From Chitinophagales bacterium (GTDB lineage: Bacteria; Bacteroidota; Bacteroidia; Chitinophagales; Chitinophagaceae), in contig JAURJU010000109.1 of assembly GCA_030832085.1 (NCBI GenBank), positions 1 through 51,671 on the forward strand: a stretch of DNA of 51,671 nt, read 5' to 3'. The notes beneath the pieces were generated by a model. It ran no database searches. It was not told where the DNA came from and saw nothing but the letters and a program-made list of their open reading frames with translations. This document shows, piece by piece, positions 1 to 6,648 of the stretch; the stretch's first letter is position 1; each line of letters opens with the position of its first letter. Both the position numbers and the translations under genes were made by a program.

Positions 1-1
1 C

Positions 2-748
2 ATGGCAACAGCCCAAGCACACACGGACACCAAATGGTGGAGTGGTGGCAAAAGCCCCTTCAACGTTGAGTACGGAAAACTGATGATGTGGTATTTCCTG
101 ATGAGTGACGCATTCACCTTCGGAGCCTTCCTCATCTCTTACGGAACCATTCGCTTCAGCCAGAACTACTGGCCAGACCCCAACGCAGTATTCAATGCAT
201 TTCCTCTTGCAGGTCATGCAAACCTGCCGCTCGCATTTGTGAGTTTGATGACTTTCATCCTCATTGTAAGCTCTGTGACCATGGTACTCGCAGTACATGC
301 AGGGCATAACATGGATAAAAAGGGGGTAATCAAATGGATGATCTGGACAGTTATTGGCGGTATCGCATTCCTTGCCTGCCAGGCATGGGAGTGGACCCAT
401 CTCATTACCGGAGATCACGCAGTGTTGATCAATGGTGAGATTGAAAATATCGGAACCACCGTTACAAGAAACCCGTGGGGACCAGCGGCGAATGTTGCTG
501 CCCATGATGGCCACCATGTTGGAACGCCCGGACCTGTTGCTTTTGGGGGATATTTCTTCGGTATTACAGGATTCCACGGATTCCACGTTTTGTCTGGTGT
601 GGTCATCAATATTGTGATGCTGATCATGGCCATCAACGGAACATTTGAAAGAAAAGGACAATATTGGATGATTGAGAAGGCCGGGCTCTACTGGCACTTT
701 GTTGACCTGGTATGGGTATTTGTATTCCTTTGCTTTTATCTAATCTAA
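2..748 (+). CDS. Cytochrome c oxidase subunit III (heme-copper oxidase subunit 3 family)
   Basis: Membrane subunit of an aa3/caa3-type terminal oxidase, in the cytoplasmic membrane. The 248-residue product has several hydrophobic helices (about 28-50, 75-97, 112-130, 178-210, 230-248) and family-typical patches: FLMSDAFTFGAFL near the N-terminus, CQAWEW near residue 125, and GFHGFHVLSG near residue 190. These are hallmarks of COX3. The ATG is at base 2, so an upstream in-frame extension cannot be excluded, but the hydrophilic MATAQAH start looks natural. The gene is followed 20 bp later by subunit IV and then by SCO1 and DUF420 genes, an oxidase assembly context. The catalytic subunit I should lie to the left of the window. 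Confidence 0.93.
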   Translation: MATAQAHTDTKWWSGGKSPFNVEYGKLMMWYFLMSDAFTFGAFLISYGTIRFSQNYWPDPNAVFNAFPLAGHANLPLAFVSLMTFILIVSSVTMVLAVHAGHNMDKKGVIKWMIWTVIGGIAFLACQAWEWTHLITGDHAVLINGEIENIGTTVTRNPWGPAANVAAHDGHHVGTPGPVAFGGYFFGITGFHGFHVLSGVVINIVMLIMAINGTFERKGQYWMIEKAGLYWHFVDLVWVFVFLCFYLI

Positions 749-768
749 CAACGAGTAAAGAATTTTAT

Positions 769-1182
769 ATGGAACACGCAGTACAAGAAATAACGTTTCA
801 CCACGAGCCAGGTGGCAAAGAGGTGGTCAAAAAAATCATCAGAACAACAGTCATCCTCTCCGTCATCACCGTCATTGAACTTGCAATGGGTCTCGGCATG
901 TACGCCTTACCGATGGCTGCCGGATTAAAGCTTTTCCTCAAGGGAGTCATTGTGATATTATCCCTTGCAAAAGCCTTCTATATTGTGGGTGTATTCATGC
1001 ACCTGGGCGAGGAAGTGAAGAACCTGATCATGACAATTGTTGTTCCCTTGCTGCTCTTTATCTGGTTTATAGCAGCCTTCCTTTACGAGGGTAACTCTTG
1101 GAAGAACCTGAGGAATACCTATAATCCAAAACAGGCTGTAACCGCCCCAGCGGCCACACACGAAAGCGGAGAGAAGCATTGA
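769..1182 (+). CDS. Cytochrome c oxidase subunit IV family protein
   Basis: A small membrane protein of 137 residues with three hydrophobic segments (about 25-48, 52-76 and 85-106) and a charged, Ala/His-rich C-terminal tail. This size and topology, directly after subunit III, match the bacterial COX4 (prokaryotic cytochrome c oxidase subunit IV) family, an accessory oxidase subunit. The ATG at 769 is chosen because the upstream reading frame overlaps the end of subunit III and would add an unnatural 19 residues. The gene precedes a hairpin terminator, so the structural oxidase subunits appear to end here. Confidence 0.85.
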   Translation: MEHAVQEITFHHEPGGKEVVKKIIRTTVILSVITVIELAMGLGMYALPMAAGLKLFLKGVIVILSLAKAFYIVGVFMHLGEEVKNLIMTIVVPLLLFIWFIAAFLYEGNSWKNLRNTYNPKQAVTAPAATHESGEKH

Positions 1183-1202
1183 TGTCTTTCATAAAAAAAC
1201 AC

Positions 1203-1242
1203 AAAAGCATCGTTCTGGCTAAACCCGGATGGTGCTTTTTTT
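1203..1242 (+). terminator. Rho-independent terminator after the oxidase subunit genes
   Basis: Left arm 1203-1218 (AAAAGCATCGTTCTGG) pairs with right arm 1224-1239 through Watson-Crick and G-U pairs with one mismatch, around a 5-base loop. The right arm runs into seven T residues. It lies 20 bases after the subunit IV stop and inside the apparent upstream extension of the next gene, which supports the later SCO1 start at 1262. Confidence 0.8.
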
Positions 1243-1261
1243 GTTTACAGTTTCAAGAAGC

Positions 1262-1960
1262 ATGAAAAAAACAACCATAGTAGCACTTTTAATGGTAACC
1301 CTGCTGCCTTTGGCGAGCTATCTGTTTGTCAGCAGTCTCAGCAAGGACGCCATTAAAATGCCCCGACGCTATTTCTATGATACTGTTGTTCTAAAACAGG
1401 AAAAGGGCAAATACGTTAACGACACCGTTTGGCACAAAGTAAAACCTTTCAAACTCAAGAACCAGTTCGGCAAGGAAGTTGGTCTGGAGGATTGGAAAGG
1501 GAAAATCATCATAGCAGACTTTTTTTTCACTTCATGCCCTTCAATATGCCCCAAATTGACAAGGAACATGAAAAAGCTTCAAACTGCATTCAAAAAAACG
1601 GACTCATTGGTTCGGTTTGTTTCCTTTACTGTTGACCCAGTGCGGGACTCTGTACAGGCACTAAAGGCTTATGGTGATAAGTTTGGCATCGATCATGATA
1701 CCTGGTTCATGTTGACTGGAGACCGAAACCAACTGTATGATCTAGCATTGAATGAATTCAAGGCTTCCATTGCTTCCAACGGCAATATTGATACGGGCTT
1801 CATCCATACCGACCGCTTCTTCCTGCTGGACCGCGACAGGGTGGTCAGGGGATGGTACAATGGATTGGACAGTACCAACCTGGACAAGCTCATCAAAGAT
1901 GTAGTGCTCCTGAACATGGAGCGTGACAAGAAAAAGAAAAGGAACCTGTTCAGAAAATAA
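1262..1960 (+). CDS. SCO1/SenC family copper chaperone for cytochrome oxidase
   Basis: A 232-residue, membrane-anchored thioredoxin-fold protein that delivers copper to the CuA site of cytochrome oxidase or keeps its cysteines reduced. It has an N-terminal hydrophobic anchor (residues 4-24). The family motif CPSIC (C92, C96) follows a strand ending in FFFTS, and the conserved distal His is H182 in GFIHTDRFFLLD; these three residues are the known copper ligands. The ATG at 1262 is preferred over an upstream TTG-type extension that would read through the terminator hairpin. It is followed 24 bp later by the DUF420 gene. Position next to the oxidase genes fits the role. Confidence 0.92.
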   Translation: MKKTTIVALLMVTLLPLASYLFVSSLSKDAIKMPRRYFYDTVVLKQEKGKYVNDTVWHKVKPFKLKNQFGKEVGLEDWKGKIIIADFFFTSCPSICPKLTRNMKKLQTAFKKTDSLVRFVSFTVDPVRDSVQALKAYGDKFGIDHDTWFMLTGDRNQLYDLALNEFKASIASNGNIDTGFIHTDRFFLLDRDRVVRGWYNGLDSTNLDKLIKDVVLLNMERDKKKKRNLFRK

Positions 1961-1984
1961 TACAAAGACCAAAAAACCAAAGCC

Positions 1985-2527
1985 ATGTTACCTGCAAGCA
2001 TTCAGAAAAATGACAGAAGAGCGAGCATCCTGATCATCCTGTTTTCGATTGTTGTTTTTGTAGCTGTTGTTTTTCTTTCGAAAATCAAATTAGAACTTTC
2101 ACTGCCTTTTGATGTGCATATTTTTGCCAAGTTGAATGCCCTCATCAATTCTGCTGTTTCATTTTTGTTGCTCGTGGGTCTGCTTTCAGTAAAGCGCGGA
2201 AGGTATGCTTTGCACAAAAAGGTGATGATGACCTCCATGGTACTCTCTCTCTTGTTTTTGGTCTCGTACATCTGCCATCACCTGTTGTCTGACTCAACAG
2301 TGTTCGGTGGCCAGGGAGCCCTCAGGTATGTTTATTATTTCATTCTCATTACACACATTATCCTTGCTGCCATCATTCTCCCTTTTATCCTCTTCACTTC
2401 ATACAGGGCATTGGTGGCAGAATGGCCGGCACACAAGAAGCTGGCGAGGATCACATGGCCCATATGGTTTTATGTATCGGTAACTGGGGTGATCGTTTAC
2501 CTGCTGATCAGCCCCTATTATGCATGA
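1985..2527 (+). CDS. DUF420 family membrane protein (possible oxidase assembly factor)
   Basis: A 180-residue integral membrane protein with about five hydrophobic helices (roughly 15-33, 48-67, 80-98, 115-140, 155-175). The pattern HIFAKLNALINSAVSF, then RYALHKKVM and a second His cluster SYICHH, matches DUF420 proteins. Known family members in Firmicutes (CtaM/YozB) help cytochrome aa3 assembly. The location directly after SCO1 supports an assembly role here, but that is inference. It ends 5 bp before the stop of the convergent ATL gene. Confidence 0.85.
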   Translation: MLPASIQKNDRRASILIILFSIVVFVAVVFLSKIKLELSLPFDVHIFAKLNALINSAVSFLLLVGLLSVKRGRYALHKKVMMTSMVLSLLFLVSYICHHLLSDSTVFGGQGALRYVYYFILITHIILAAIILPFILFTSYRALVAEWPAHKKLARITWPIWFYVSVTGVIVYLLISPYYA

Positions 2528-2528
2528 T

Positions 2529-2546
2529 GGAGCTATAGCTCCTTTT
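2529..2546 (+). terminator. Short palindromic hairpin between convergent genes
   Basis: A perfect 14-bp palindrome (GGAGCTATAGCTCC, 2529-2542) is followed by TTTT. It starts 2 bases after the DUF420 stop and overlaps the last codons of the convergent ATL gene. The stem is only 5 bp with a 4-base loop, so it would be a weak + strand terminator. On the - strand there is no T run. Confidence 0.45.
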
Positions 2547-2901
2547 CTGGATCCCAGTAGATTAGGTTAAAATCCAGCACCTTATCGTTTACAACTTTAA
2601 CCCCGTCTTTTTCAAGCAACTCTTGCATGAGGGTTGGTGTTTGAAAATGGTTTTTGCCAGTGAGCATGCCGTTGCGGTTGACCACCCGTTGGGCGGGAAC
2701 AGGTGGAACAAGCCCATGAGATGCGTTCATCGCCCAACCAACCATCCTGGATGAAAGGCCGGAACCGAGGTATTTTGCAATTGCGCCATAGTTGGTTACG
2801 CGTCCTTTTGGAATTTGCCTGACCACATCGAATACATCTTCAAAAAAATTCCTGTGGGAAGCAGGCAGGGAAGTTGTTTTAGGAGATACCTTTTTTTTCA
2901 T
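2533..2901 (-). CDS. Alkyltransferase-like (ATL) protein, MGMT family without the acceptor Cys
   Basis: A 122-residue protein of the MGMT DNA-binding fold. The segment IPKGRVTNYGAIAKYLG (about 30-46) and the winged-helix region with SSRMVGWAMNA (about 50-60) are typical. The active-site motif PCHR of true O6-alkylguanine-DNA alkyltransferases is replaced by P69-A70-Q71-R72, so the acceptor Cys is absent. By family knowledge such ATL proteins bind O6-alkylguanine lesions and hand them to nucleotide excision repair rather than repairing them directly. The start codon lies inside the end of the upstream DUF5522 gene (23-bp overlap), suggesting coupled translation. Confidence 0.85.
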   Translation of the reverse strand: MKKKVSPKTTSLPASHRNFFEDVFDVVRQIPKGRVTNYGAIAKYLGSGLSSRMVGWAMNASHGLVPPVPAQRVVNRNGMLTGKNHFQTPTLMQELLEKDGVKVVNDKVLDFNLIYWDPEKEL

Positions 2902-3085
2902 TTTGCAAGCTGATTCTCAATTCGGTTCTTTTGGGTTCGGGAACACGGATATGATCGTAAGGACAATTCATGCAGCCGTTTCCACAACATGTGCCATTTT
3001 CAAGATGGTATTTTGCGGTCAGCACCATATAGCCCTGTTCATTGTAATAGAAATGCTCACCCTCAATCAGTTTCTTTTTCTTCAT
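2879..3085 (-). CDS. Small Cys-cluster protein, DUF5522-like
   Basis: A 68-residue soluble protein with a compact cysteine cluster (C33, C34, C38, C41 in TCCGNGCMNCPYDH) after a short beta-rich region (EGEHFYYNEQGYMVLTAKYH). This resembles the DUF5522 family of small proteins, function unknown; the spacing suggests metal or Fe-S binding, which is inference. It overlaps both neighbours by 23 bp, TrmB upstream and ATL downstream, in the same direction. The whole coding sequence is therefore embedded in a translationally linked cluster and is unlikely to be a chance ORF. Confidence 0.75.
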   Translation of the reverse strand: MKKKKLIEGEHFYYNEQGYMVLTAKYHLENGTCCGNGCMNCPYDHIRVPEPKRTELRISLQNEKKGIS

Positions 3086-3818
3086 GGATCAATCCTTCGT
3101 TTAACGCAGATTCATTTTCCCTGACCAATGCTGAAAGACGCTCATCCTTGTTTTGATCCAGGTCCTGCGGTATTGCAAACTTGAGGTAATGAATCCTGTT
3201 GCTTTTTGCAATATCAAGGCCTTCGTAATGCGTTTTGATCAGGAGCTCCTTGTTTTGTTTAAGGTCTCTGCTGATGTCATCACTATCTTCAAACAAGCTG
3301 AGTCCGTACATTTCAATCACCAGCTTTGTAAAACGGTACAAAACCGGGGAGTCGGTCTTTAGATGGATATAACCACCGGGCTTGAGGATTTGTTGATATT
3401 TTCTGAGAAATTCCGGATGTGTGAGGCGACGGTTTGATTTAGAAATGCGCAGTTGAGGATCGGGGAAGGGAAGCCAGATTTCATCCACCTCTCCAGCGGA
3501 AAAATAATTGTTGATCATGCCAATCTGCGATCGGATGAAGGCAACATTTTTCATGCCTTCTTGCAGGGACCTCTTTGCGCCCACCCAAATGCGGTTGCCT
3601 TTGACATCAACGCCAATCAGGTTTTTTTCAGGGTAAAGCGTTGCCAAGCCAATGCTGTATTCACCTTTCCCACAGGCCAGTTCCAGCACAATCGGATGCT
3701 TGTTGTTGAACCGCTCATGCCATTTCCCTGCAGTATCTTCAGGATATTGCAGCACATGGTCAAAGGTTGCAATTTCAGCGAAACGTATCAGTTTTTTTTG
3801 CCCCATAAGAGATTGCAA
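3063..3818 (-). CDS. trmB: tRNA (guanine-N7-)-methyltransferase
   Basis: Class I SAM-dependent enzyme making m7G46 in tRNA variable loops. The SAM motif is ELACGKGEYSIGLA (residues 46-59), followed by GVDVKGNRIWVGAKR (about 69-83), and the family signature LPFPDPQ (about 116-122). The C-terminal stretch LKTDSPVLYRF is also typical. Length of 251 residues is slightly longer than most bacterial TrmB. Met1 (3818) and Met5 (3806) are both possible starts; Met5 gives the shorter MGQKKLIRF N-terminus. It sits 18 bp after the ketoacyl synthase and overlaps the downstream DUF5522 gene. Confidence 0.93.
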   Translation of the reverse strand: MQSLMGQKKLIRFAEIATFDHVLQYPEDTAGKWHERFNNKHPIVLELACGKGEYSIGLATLYPEKNLIGVDVKGNRIWVGAKRSLQEGMKNVAFIRSQIGMINNYFSAGEVDEIWLPFPDPQLRISKSNRRLTHPEFLRKYQQILKPGGYIHLKTDSPVLYRFTKLVIEMYGLSLFEDSDDISRDLKQNKELLIKTHYEGLDIAKSNRIHYLKFAIPQDLDQNKDERLSALVRENESALNEGLIHEEKETD

Positions 3819-3836
3819 AGGTAAACCAGCTTTGCG

Positions 3837-5057
3837 TTATTCTTCCCATTTTTTGAATGCCAGGACTGCATTGAGTCCGCCGAAGGCGAAAGCATTGGAA
3901 AGGGCGTGGCGGATATTTCCTTTTCTTGATGCGTTGGGAACAACATCGATGTTACATGCTTCGTCTGCCGCTTCAAAATTCGCGGTTGGTGGAAATATTC
4001 CATGTTGCAGCGCCATGGTGGTTGCCACAGCCTCCAATGCACTTGTGGCACCCAGGGCATGGCCATGCAGTGATTTGGTGGAGCTGATGGCAAGTGAATT
4101 GGCATGTGTTCCGAAAATGGCCCGAACCGCAGCGACCTCCATGCTGTCGTTGGCCAATGTACCTGTGCCATGGGCACTGATGTAATCAATTTCATCCGGC
4201 GCAAGATTGGCATCCGCCAATGCAAGCTTCATTGCATGTTCAGCACCTTTTTGATTGGGCTTGGTGATGTGGCTTGCATCTGATGTCATACCGAAACCGA
4301 CAAGTTCGGACAAGATGGTTGCACCACGGGCCTGGGCATTTTCCAGTGTTTCCATCACGACCATGCCCGCCCCCTCACCAATGATCATCCCCTGTCGGTT
4401 TTTTGAAAAGGGCCTGCAGGTATCTGGAGCAACAACCCGTATGGCTTCCCAGGCCTTCAGGAAGGCATAGGTAAAAGGGGTCTCACTCCCGCCCGCAATT
4501 GCCTGGTCACAAATCCCGTTGCGGATCAACCAAAATGCATTGCCAATGGCATGGTTAGAAGAAGCGCAAGCGGTTGAGATGGTGTATACCGGCCCCGTGA
4601 TTCCCAGTTGCATGCTGATGTTGCTGGCAGCGCTGTTGGGCATGGTCCTCGGTATTGTAAAAGGGTGGATGCGTGATTTGCTTTCACGGTAAAGTTCAAC
4701 ATAAGCGTTTTCCTGAGCATGAATGCCTCCGATGGAGCTGCCGCAGATGACTGCAGAACGATTGCTGTTGTCCTCGTTGAATACAATACCTGCAGCAGCT
4801 ACAGCTTCATTTCCTGCAATCACTGCAAACTGCGCAAAGCGGTCCATCAGATCAAGTTCATTTTTTTCCATGAATGCTGATGCATCAAACCCTTTGATAT
4901 CTGCTCCGTGCTTGAACCGAATCTGATCTGAAAGTGTCGGGTCGTACACATCAATTCCCGATCGGCATTCCACAATGTTTTTCCAAAACGCCTGTGTATT
5001 CATGCCAATGGCAGAAACAATACCGGTGCCTGTGATGACAACTCTTCTGTGTTTCAT
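3837..5057 (-). CDS. Beta-ketoacyl-ACP synthase (FabF-like, KAS II type)
   Basis: Condensing enzyme of the thiolase fold, 406 residues. It begins VVITGTGIVSAIG, and the nucleophile is C164 in STACASSNHAIG. The catalytic His residues are H296 (SAHGTGT) and H333 (STKSLHGHALGA), with K328 between them, so all catalytic residues are intact. It lies 9 bp downstream of an ACP gene, the partner that carries its substrates. No ketoreductase, dehydratase or fabG-type genes are nearby and the next gene is trmB. The pair may therefore be a secondary ACP/KAS set (for example polyene, flexirubin or unusual fatty-acid synthesis) rather than the housekeeping acpP-fabF operon. Confidence 0.92.
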   Translation of the reverse strand: MKHRRVVITGTGIVSAIGMNTQAFWKNIVECRSGIDVYDPTLSDQIRFKHGADIKGFDASAFMEKNELDLMDRFAQFAVIAGNEAVAAAGIVFNEDNSNRSAVICGSSIGGIHAQENAYVELYRESKSRIHPFTIPRTMPNSAASNISMQLGITGPVYTISTACASSNHAIGNAFWLIRNGICDQAIAGGSETPFTYAFLKAWEAIRVVAPDTCRPFSKNRQGMIIGEGAGMVVMETLENAQARGATILSELVGFGMTSDASHITKPNQKGAEHAMKLALADANLAPDEIDYISAHGTGTLANDSMEVAAVRAIFGTHANSLAISSTKSLHGHALGATSALEAVATTMALQHGIFPPTANFEAADEACNIDVVPNASRKGNIRHALSNAFAFGGLNAVLAFKKWEE

Positions 5058-5066
5058 GTTCTTCCG

Positions 5067-5306
5067 TTATGCATCCATGGCCCGCTTGATTCCTTCAGCT
5101 GCCTGACCTATGGTCTTGATGCGCTGCAAATCAGCATTGGGAATGGTTACATTGAATTCATCTTCGAGGTCGGCAATCAATTCAATGGAATCGAGAGAAT
5201 CCAATCCCAACGCTTCAAAAGAACTTTCAACCGTGATCAATTCCCTGTTCAATTCTTTTTTTGATGAAAGCAGCGCAGCAATTTTTTCAAAAATGATCTC
5301 GGTCAT
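5067..5306 (-). CDS. Acyl carrier protein
   Basis: A 79-residue acidic carrier protein. The phosphopantetheine attachment Ser is S37 in the motif LGLDSLDSIELI, followed by the acidic helix ADLEDEFN. The ATG at 5306 gives the usual MTEIIFEKI start. An in-frame upstream ATG at 5336 would add ten residues but lies inside a perfect inverted repeat, so it is rejected. The sequence differs noticeably from a typical housekeeping AcpP, which fits a specialised partner of the adjacent ketoacyl synthase (gap 9 bp). First gene of the ACP-KAS-trmB-DUF5522-ATL operon. Confidence 0.9.
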   Translation of the reverse strand: MTEIIFEKIAALLSSKKELNRELITVESSFEALGLDSLDSIELIADLEDEFNVTIPNADLQRIKTIGQAAEGIKRAMDA

Positions 5307-5332
5307 GGTATTGCAGTTTTTCGGTTTACCCA

Positions 5333-5359
5333 ACATGTCAATTCAGCGAATTGACATGT
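5333..5359. promoter_or_regulatory. Perfect 12-bp-arm inverted repeat in the ACP leader
   Basis: The arms ACATGTCAATTC (5333-5344) and GAATTGACATGT (5348-5359) are exact reverse complements around a 3-bp centre. The element ends 27 bp upstream of the ACP start codon. Symmetry and location suggest an operator for a dimeric repressor (TetR-like length) or an mRNA leader hairpin. There is no T run after it on the - strand, so it is not a typical terminator. Confidence 0.6.
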
Positions 5360-5373
5360 GTGGCTGAAGATCA

Positions 5374-5434
5374 TTGATTTGGTGAAATCAACATTGTATT
5401 TCGAGGATAATCTCTCCATTTATTGATGATTATC
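5374..5434. repeat. Two further inverted repeats upstream of the ACP palindrome
   Basis: TTGATTT (5374-5380) and AAATCAA (5385-5391) form a 7-bp-arm repeat with a 4-base centre. GATAATC (5406-5412) and GATTATC (5428-5434) form a second one with a 15-base spacer. Together with the 12-bp-arm repeat at 5333-5359, three inverted repeats fill about 100 bp of a divergent intergenic region. Confidence 0.4.
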
Positions 5435-5438
5435 ACTT

Positions 5439-5467
5439 TTTGGGGTTTTTGAGGGGCTCTACTTTTA
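5439..5467 (+). promoter_or_regulatory. Possible Bacteroidota-type promoter for the small secreted protein gene
   Basis: TTTG at 5439-5442 and TACTTTTA at 5460-5467 resemble the Bacteroidota -33 (TTTG) and -7 (TAnnTTTG) boxes, with a 17-bp spacer and one mismatch in the -7 box. The next start codon is at 5541. The match is weak statistically in AT-rich DNA. Confidence 0.3.
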
Positions 5468-5540
5468 CAGTGCAACAAAACACAAAGGTTGCTGGCGCGA
5501 TACCCCGGGCCCATTCATAAAACCAATTAAAAACAATTGT

Positions 5541-5852
5541 ATGAAAAAAGTGATTCTATCAGCAACAGTGTTGCTTGCCGTATTTTTTACCCAGGCATCC
5601 GTTGGCAAAAAAACGGAATTGATAAAGTTGACACCAAGTGAAGTGATGGCAAAGGTTGTTGCAGATCCTGTGGCTGCAATACCATCGGACGATGCCTTGT
5701 GCACCGTCACGTTGAAGGGAAGAATTGATCTGGGACCTATAGAAGCCGAAGTGAGCTGCACCACAAGTGCCAACACCTGCGAAGCTGCAACCGTGAGTGC
5801 ATTGAGCTGCCTTTCGGCAGCGCTGAGGACAGTGAGAACAGTCATATTGTAA
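5541..5852 (+). CDS. Small secreted four-cysteine protein, unknown function
   Basis: A 103-residue product with a clear signal peptide (MKK then hydrophobic residues 4-17, cleavage near ASVG). The mature part is short, Ala/Val/Thr-rich and holds four Cys (C54, C73, C80, C90), which could form two disulfides in the periplasm or outside the cell. I do not recognise a family. It is preceded by a possible promoter and followed 45 bp later by a GLPGLI-family gene and an outer-membrane barrel gene on the same strand, so it may be part of a three-gene envelope unit. Codon pattern and the signal peptide support it over the overlapping antisense frames. Confidence 0.65.
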   Translation: MKKVILSATVLLAVFFTQASVGKKTELIKLTPSEVMAKVVADPVAAIPSDDALCTVTLKGRIDLGPIEAEVSCTTSANTCEAATVSALSCLSAALRTVRTVIL

Positions 5853-5897
5853 ACCAAGCCGGGGGTATTGCGCCAATCATTTTATCAAAACACAACC

Positions 5898-6644
5898 ATG
5901 AAAAAATATCTGATCATTTGGTGTTGCATCATGCATACGGCTGCCATGGCCCAGCAGACCACCATGTATACATATGAGGGAAAGTTCAACAGCAGTTTTG
6001 GCAGGGGAGATAATTACAGGGAGTTCAGGGGAACACTGATTGTTTCAGGTGACAGGTCCCTGTTTACCATGAAAGAGACGGGTGTGCATCTTCCCCCTGT
6101 TCAGGCGAACAACCTTGAACTTAGGCCAGACAGCATGTTCACTGTTTTCAAGGATATTGAATCCAATTCCCTGTTGTTTGAATTTTCTGACATGAACCAG
6201 CGAACACATCTTTTTGCTGATACCTTGTTTCCTATGGATTGGAAAACCAGTGAAGAACAAAGATCGATCGGGGGCATATCTTGCCTGAAGGCGGTGACGC
6301 AGTTCAAGGGACGGAGGTATACGGCTTGGTATGCCCCATCGATCACTGTTCCAGATGGACCATGGAAGTTAGGAGGGCTCCCAGGGTTGATTTTGGAAGC
6401 GTATGATGATGAAGACAACTGGCACATGACCTATGTTGGAAAACAGGAGGTACATGATTTCGACCAGGACCATTTTTTGTCTGCGATAAAAAATGGCATC
6501 GAGGGATTTCCTGCATTTGCTGCTTATGTTAAAAAAATCTTCAAAAGGCTGGAAGCGGCTTTGGGTGCACAATCTACTGCCAATTGTGTGGATTGCCAGA
6601 CGAAGTCCGTAGTGAAATTTCATTCCTGGGAAAAGATTGATTGA
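5898..6644 (+). CDS. GLPGLI family protein
   Basis: A 248-residue secreted protein with a signal peptide ending near AMAQQ (residue 18). The name-giving motif is seen as WKLGGLPGLILEAYD about two thirds along the chain, preceded by the typical YTAWYAPSI and PDGPW segments. GLPGLI proteins are a Bacteroidota-specific family of unknown function, often encoded beside a TonB-dependent-type barrel, as here. The ATG at 5898 is chosen because the ten upstream residues of the frame precede a standard MKKYLIIW signal start. The stop is 4 bp before the next ATG. Confidence 0.88.
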   Translation: MKKYLIIWCCIMHTAAMAQQTTMYTYEGKFNSSFGRGDNYREFRGTLIVSGDRSLFTMKETGVHLPPVQANNLELRPDSMFTVFKDIESNSLLFEFSDMNQRTHLFADTLFPMDWKTSEEQRSIGGISCLKAVTQFKGRRYTAWYAPSITVPDGPWKLGGLPGLILEAYDDEDNWHMTYVGKQEVHDFDQDHFLSAIKNGIEGFPAFAAYVKKIFKRLEAALGAQSTANCVDCQTKSVVKFHSWEKID

Positions 6645-6648
6645 AAAC

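Noticed and set aside
2533-2901. Reading the MGMT-fold gene as a true O6-alkylguanine-DNA methyltransferase
   Set aside because: The PCHR motif is PAQR; without the acceptor Cys the direct repair reaction is not possible.
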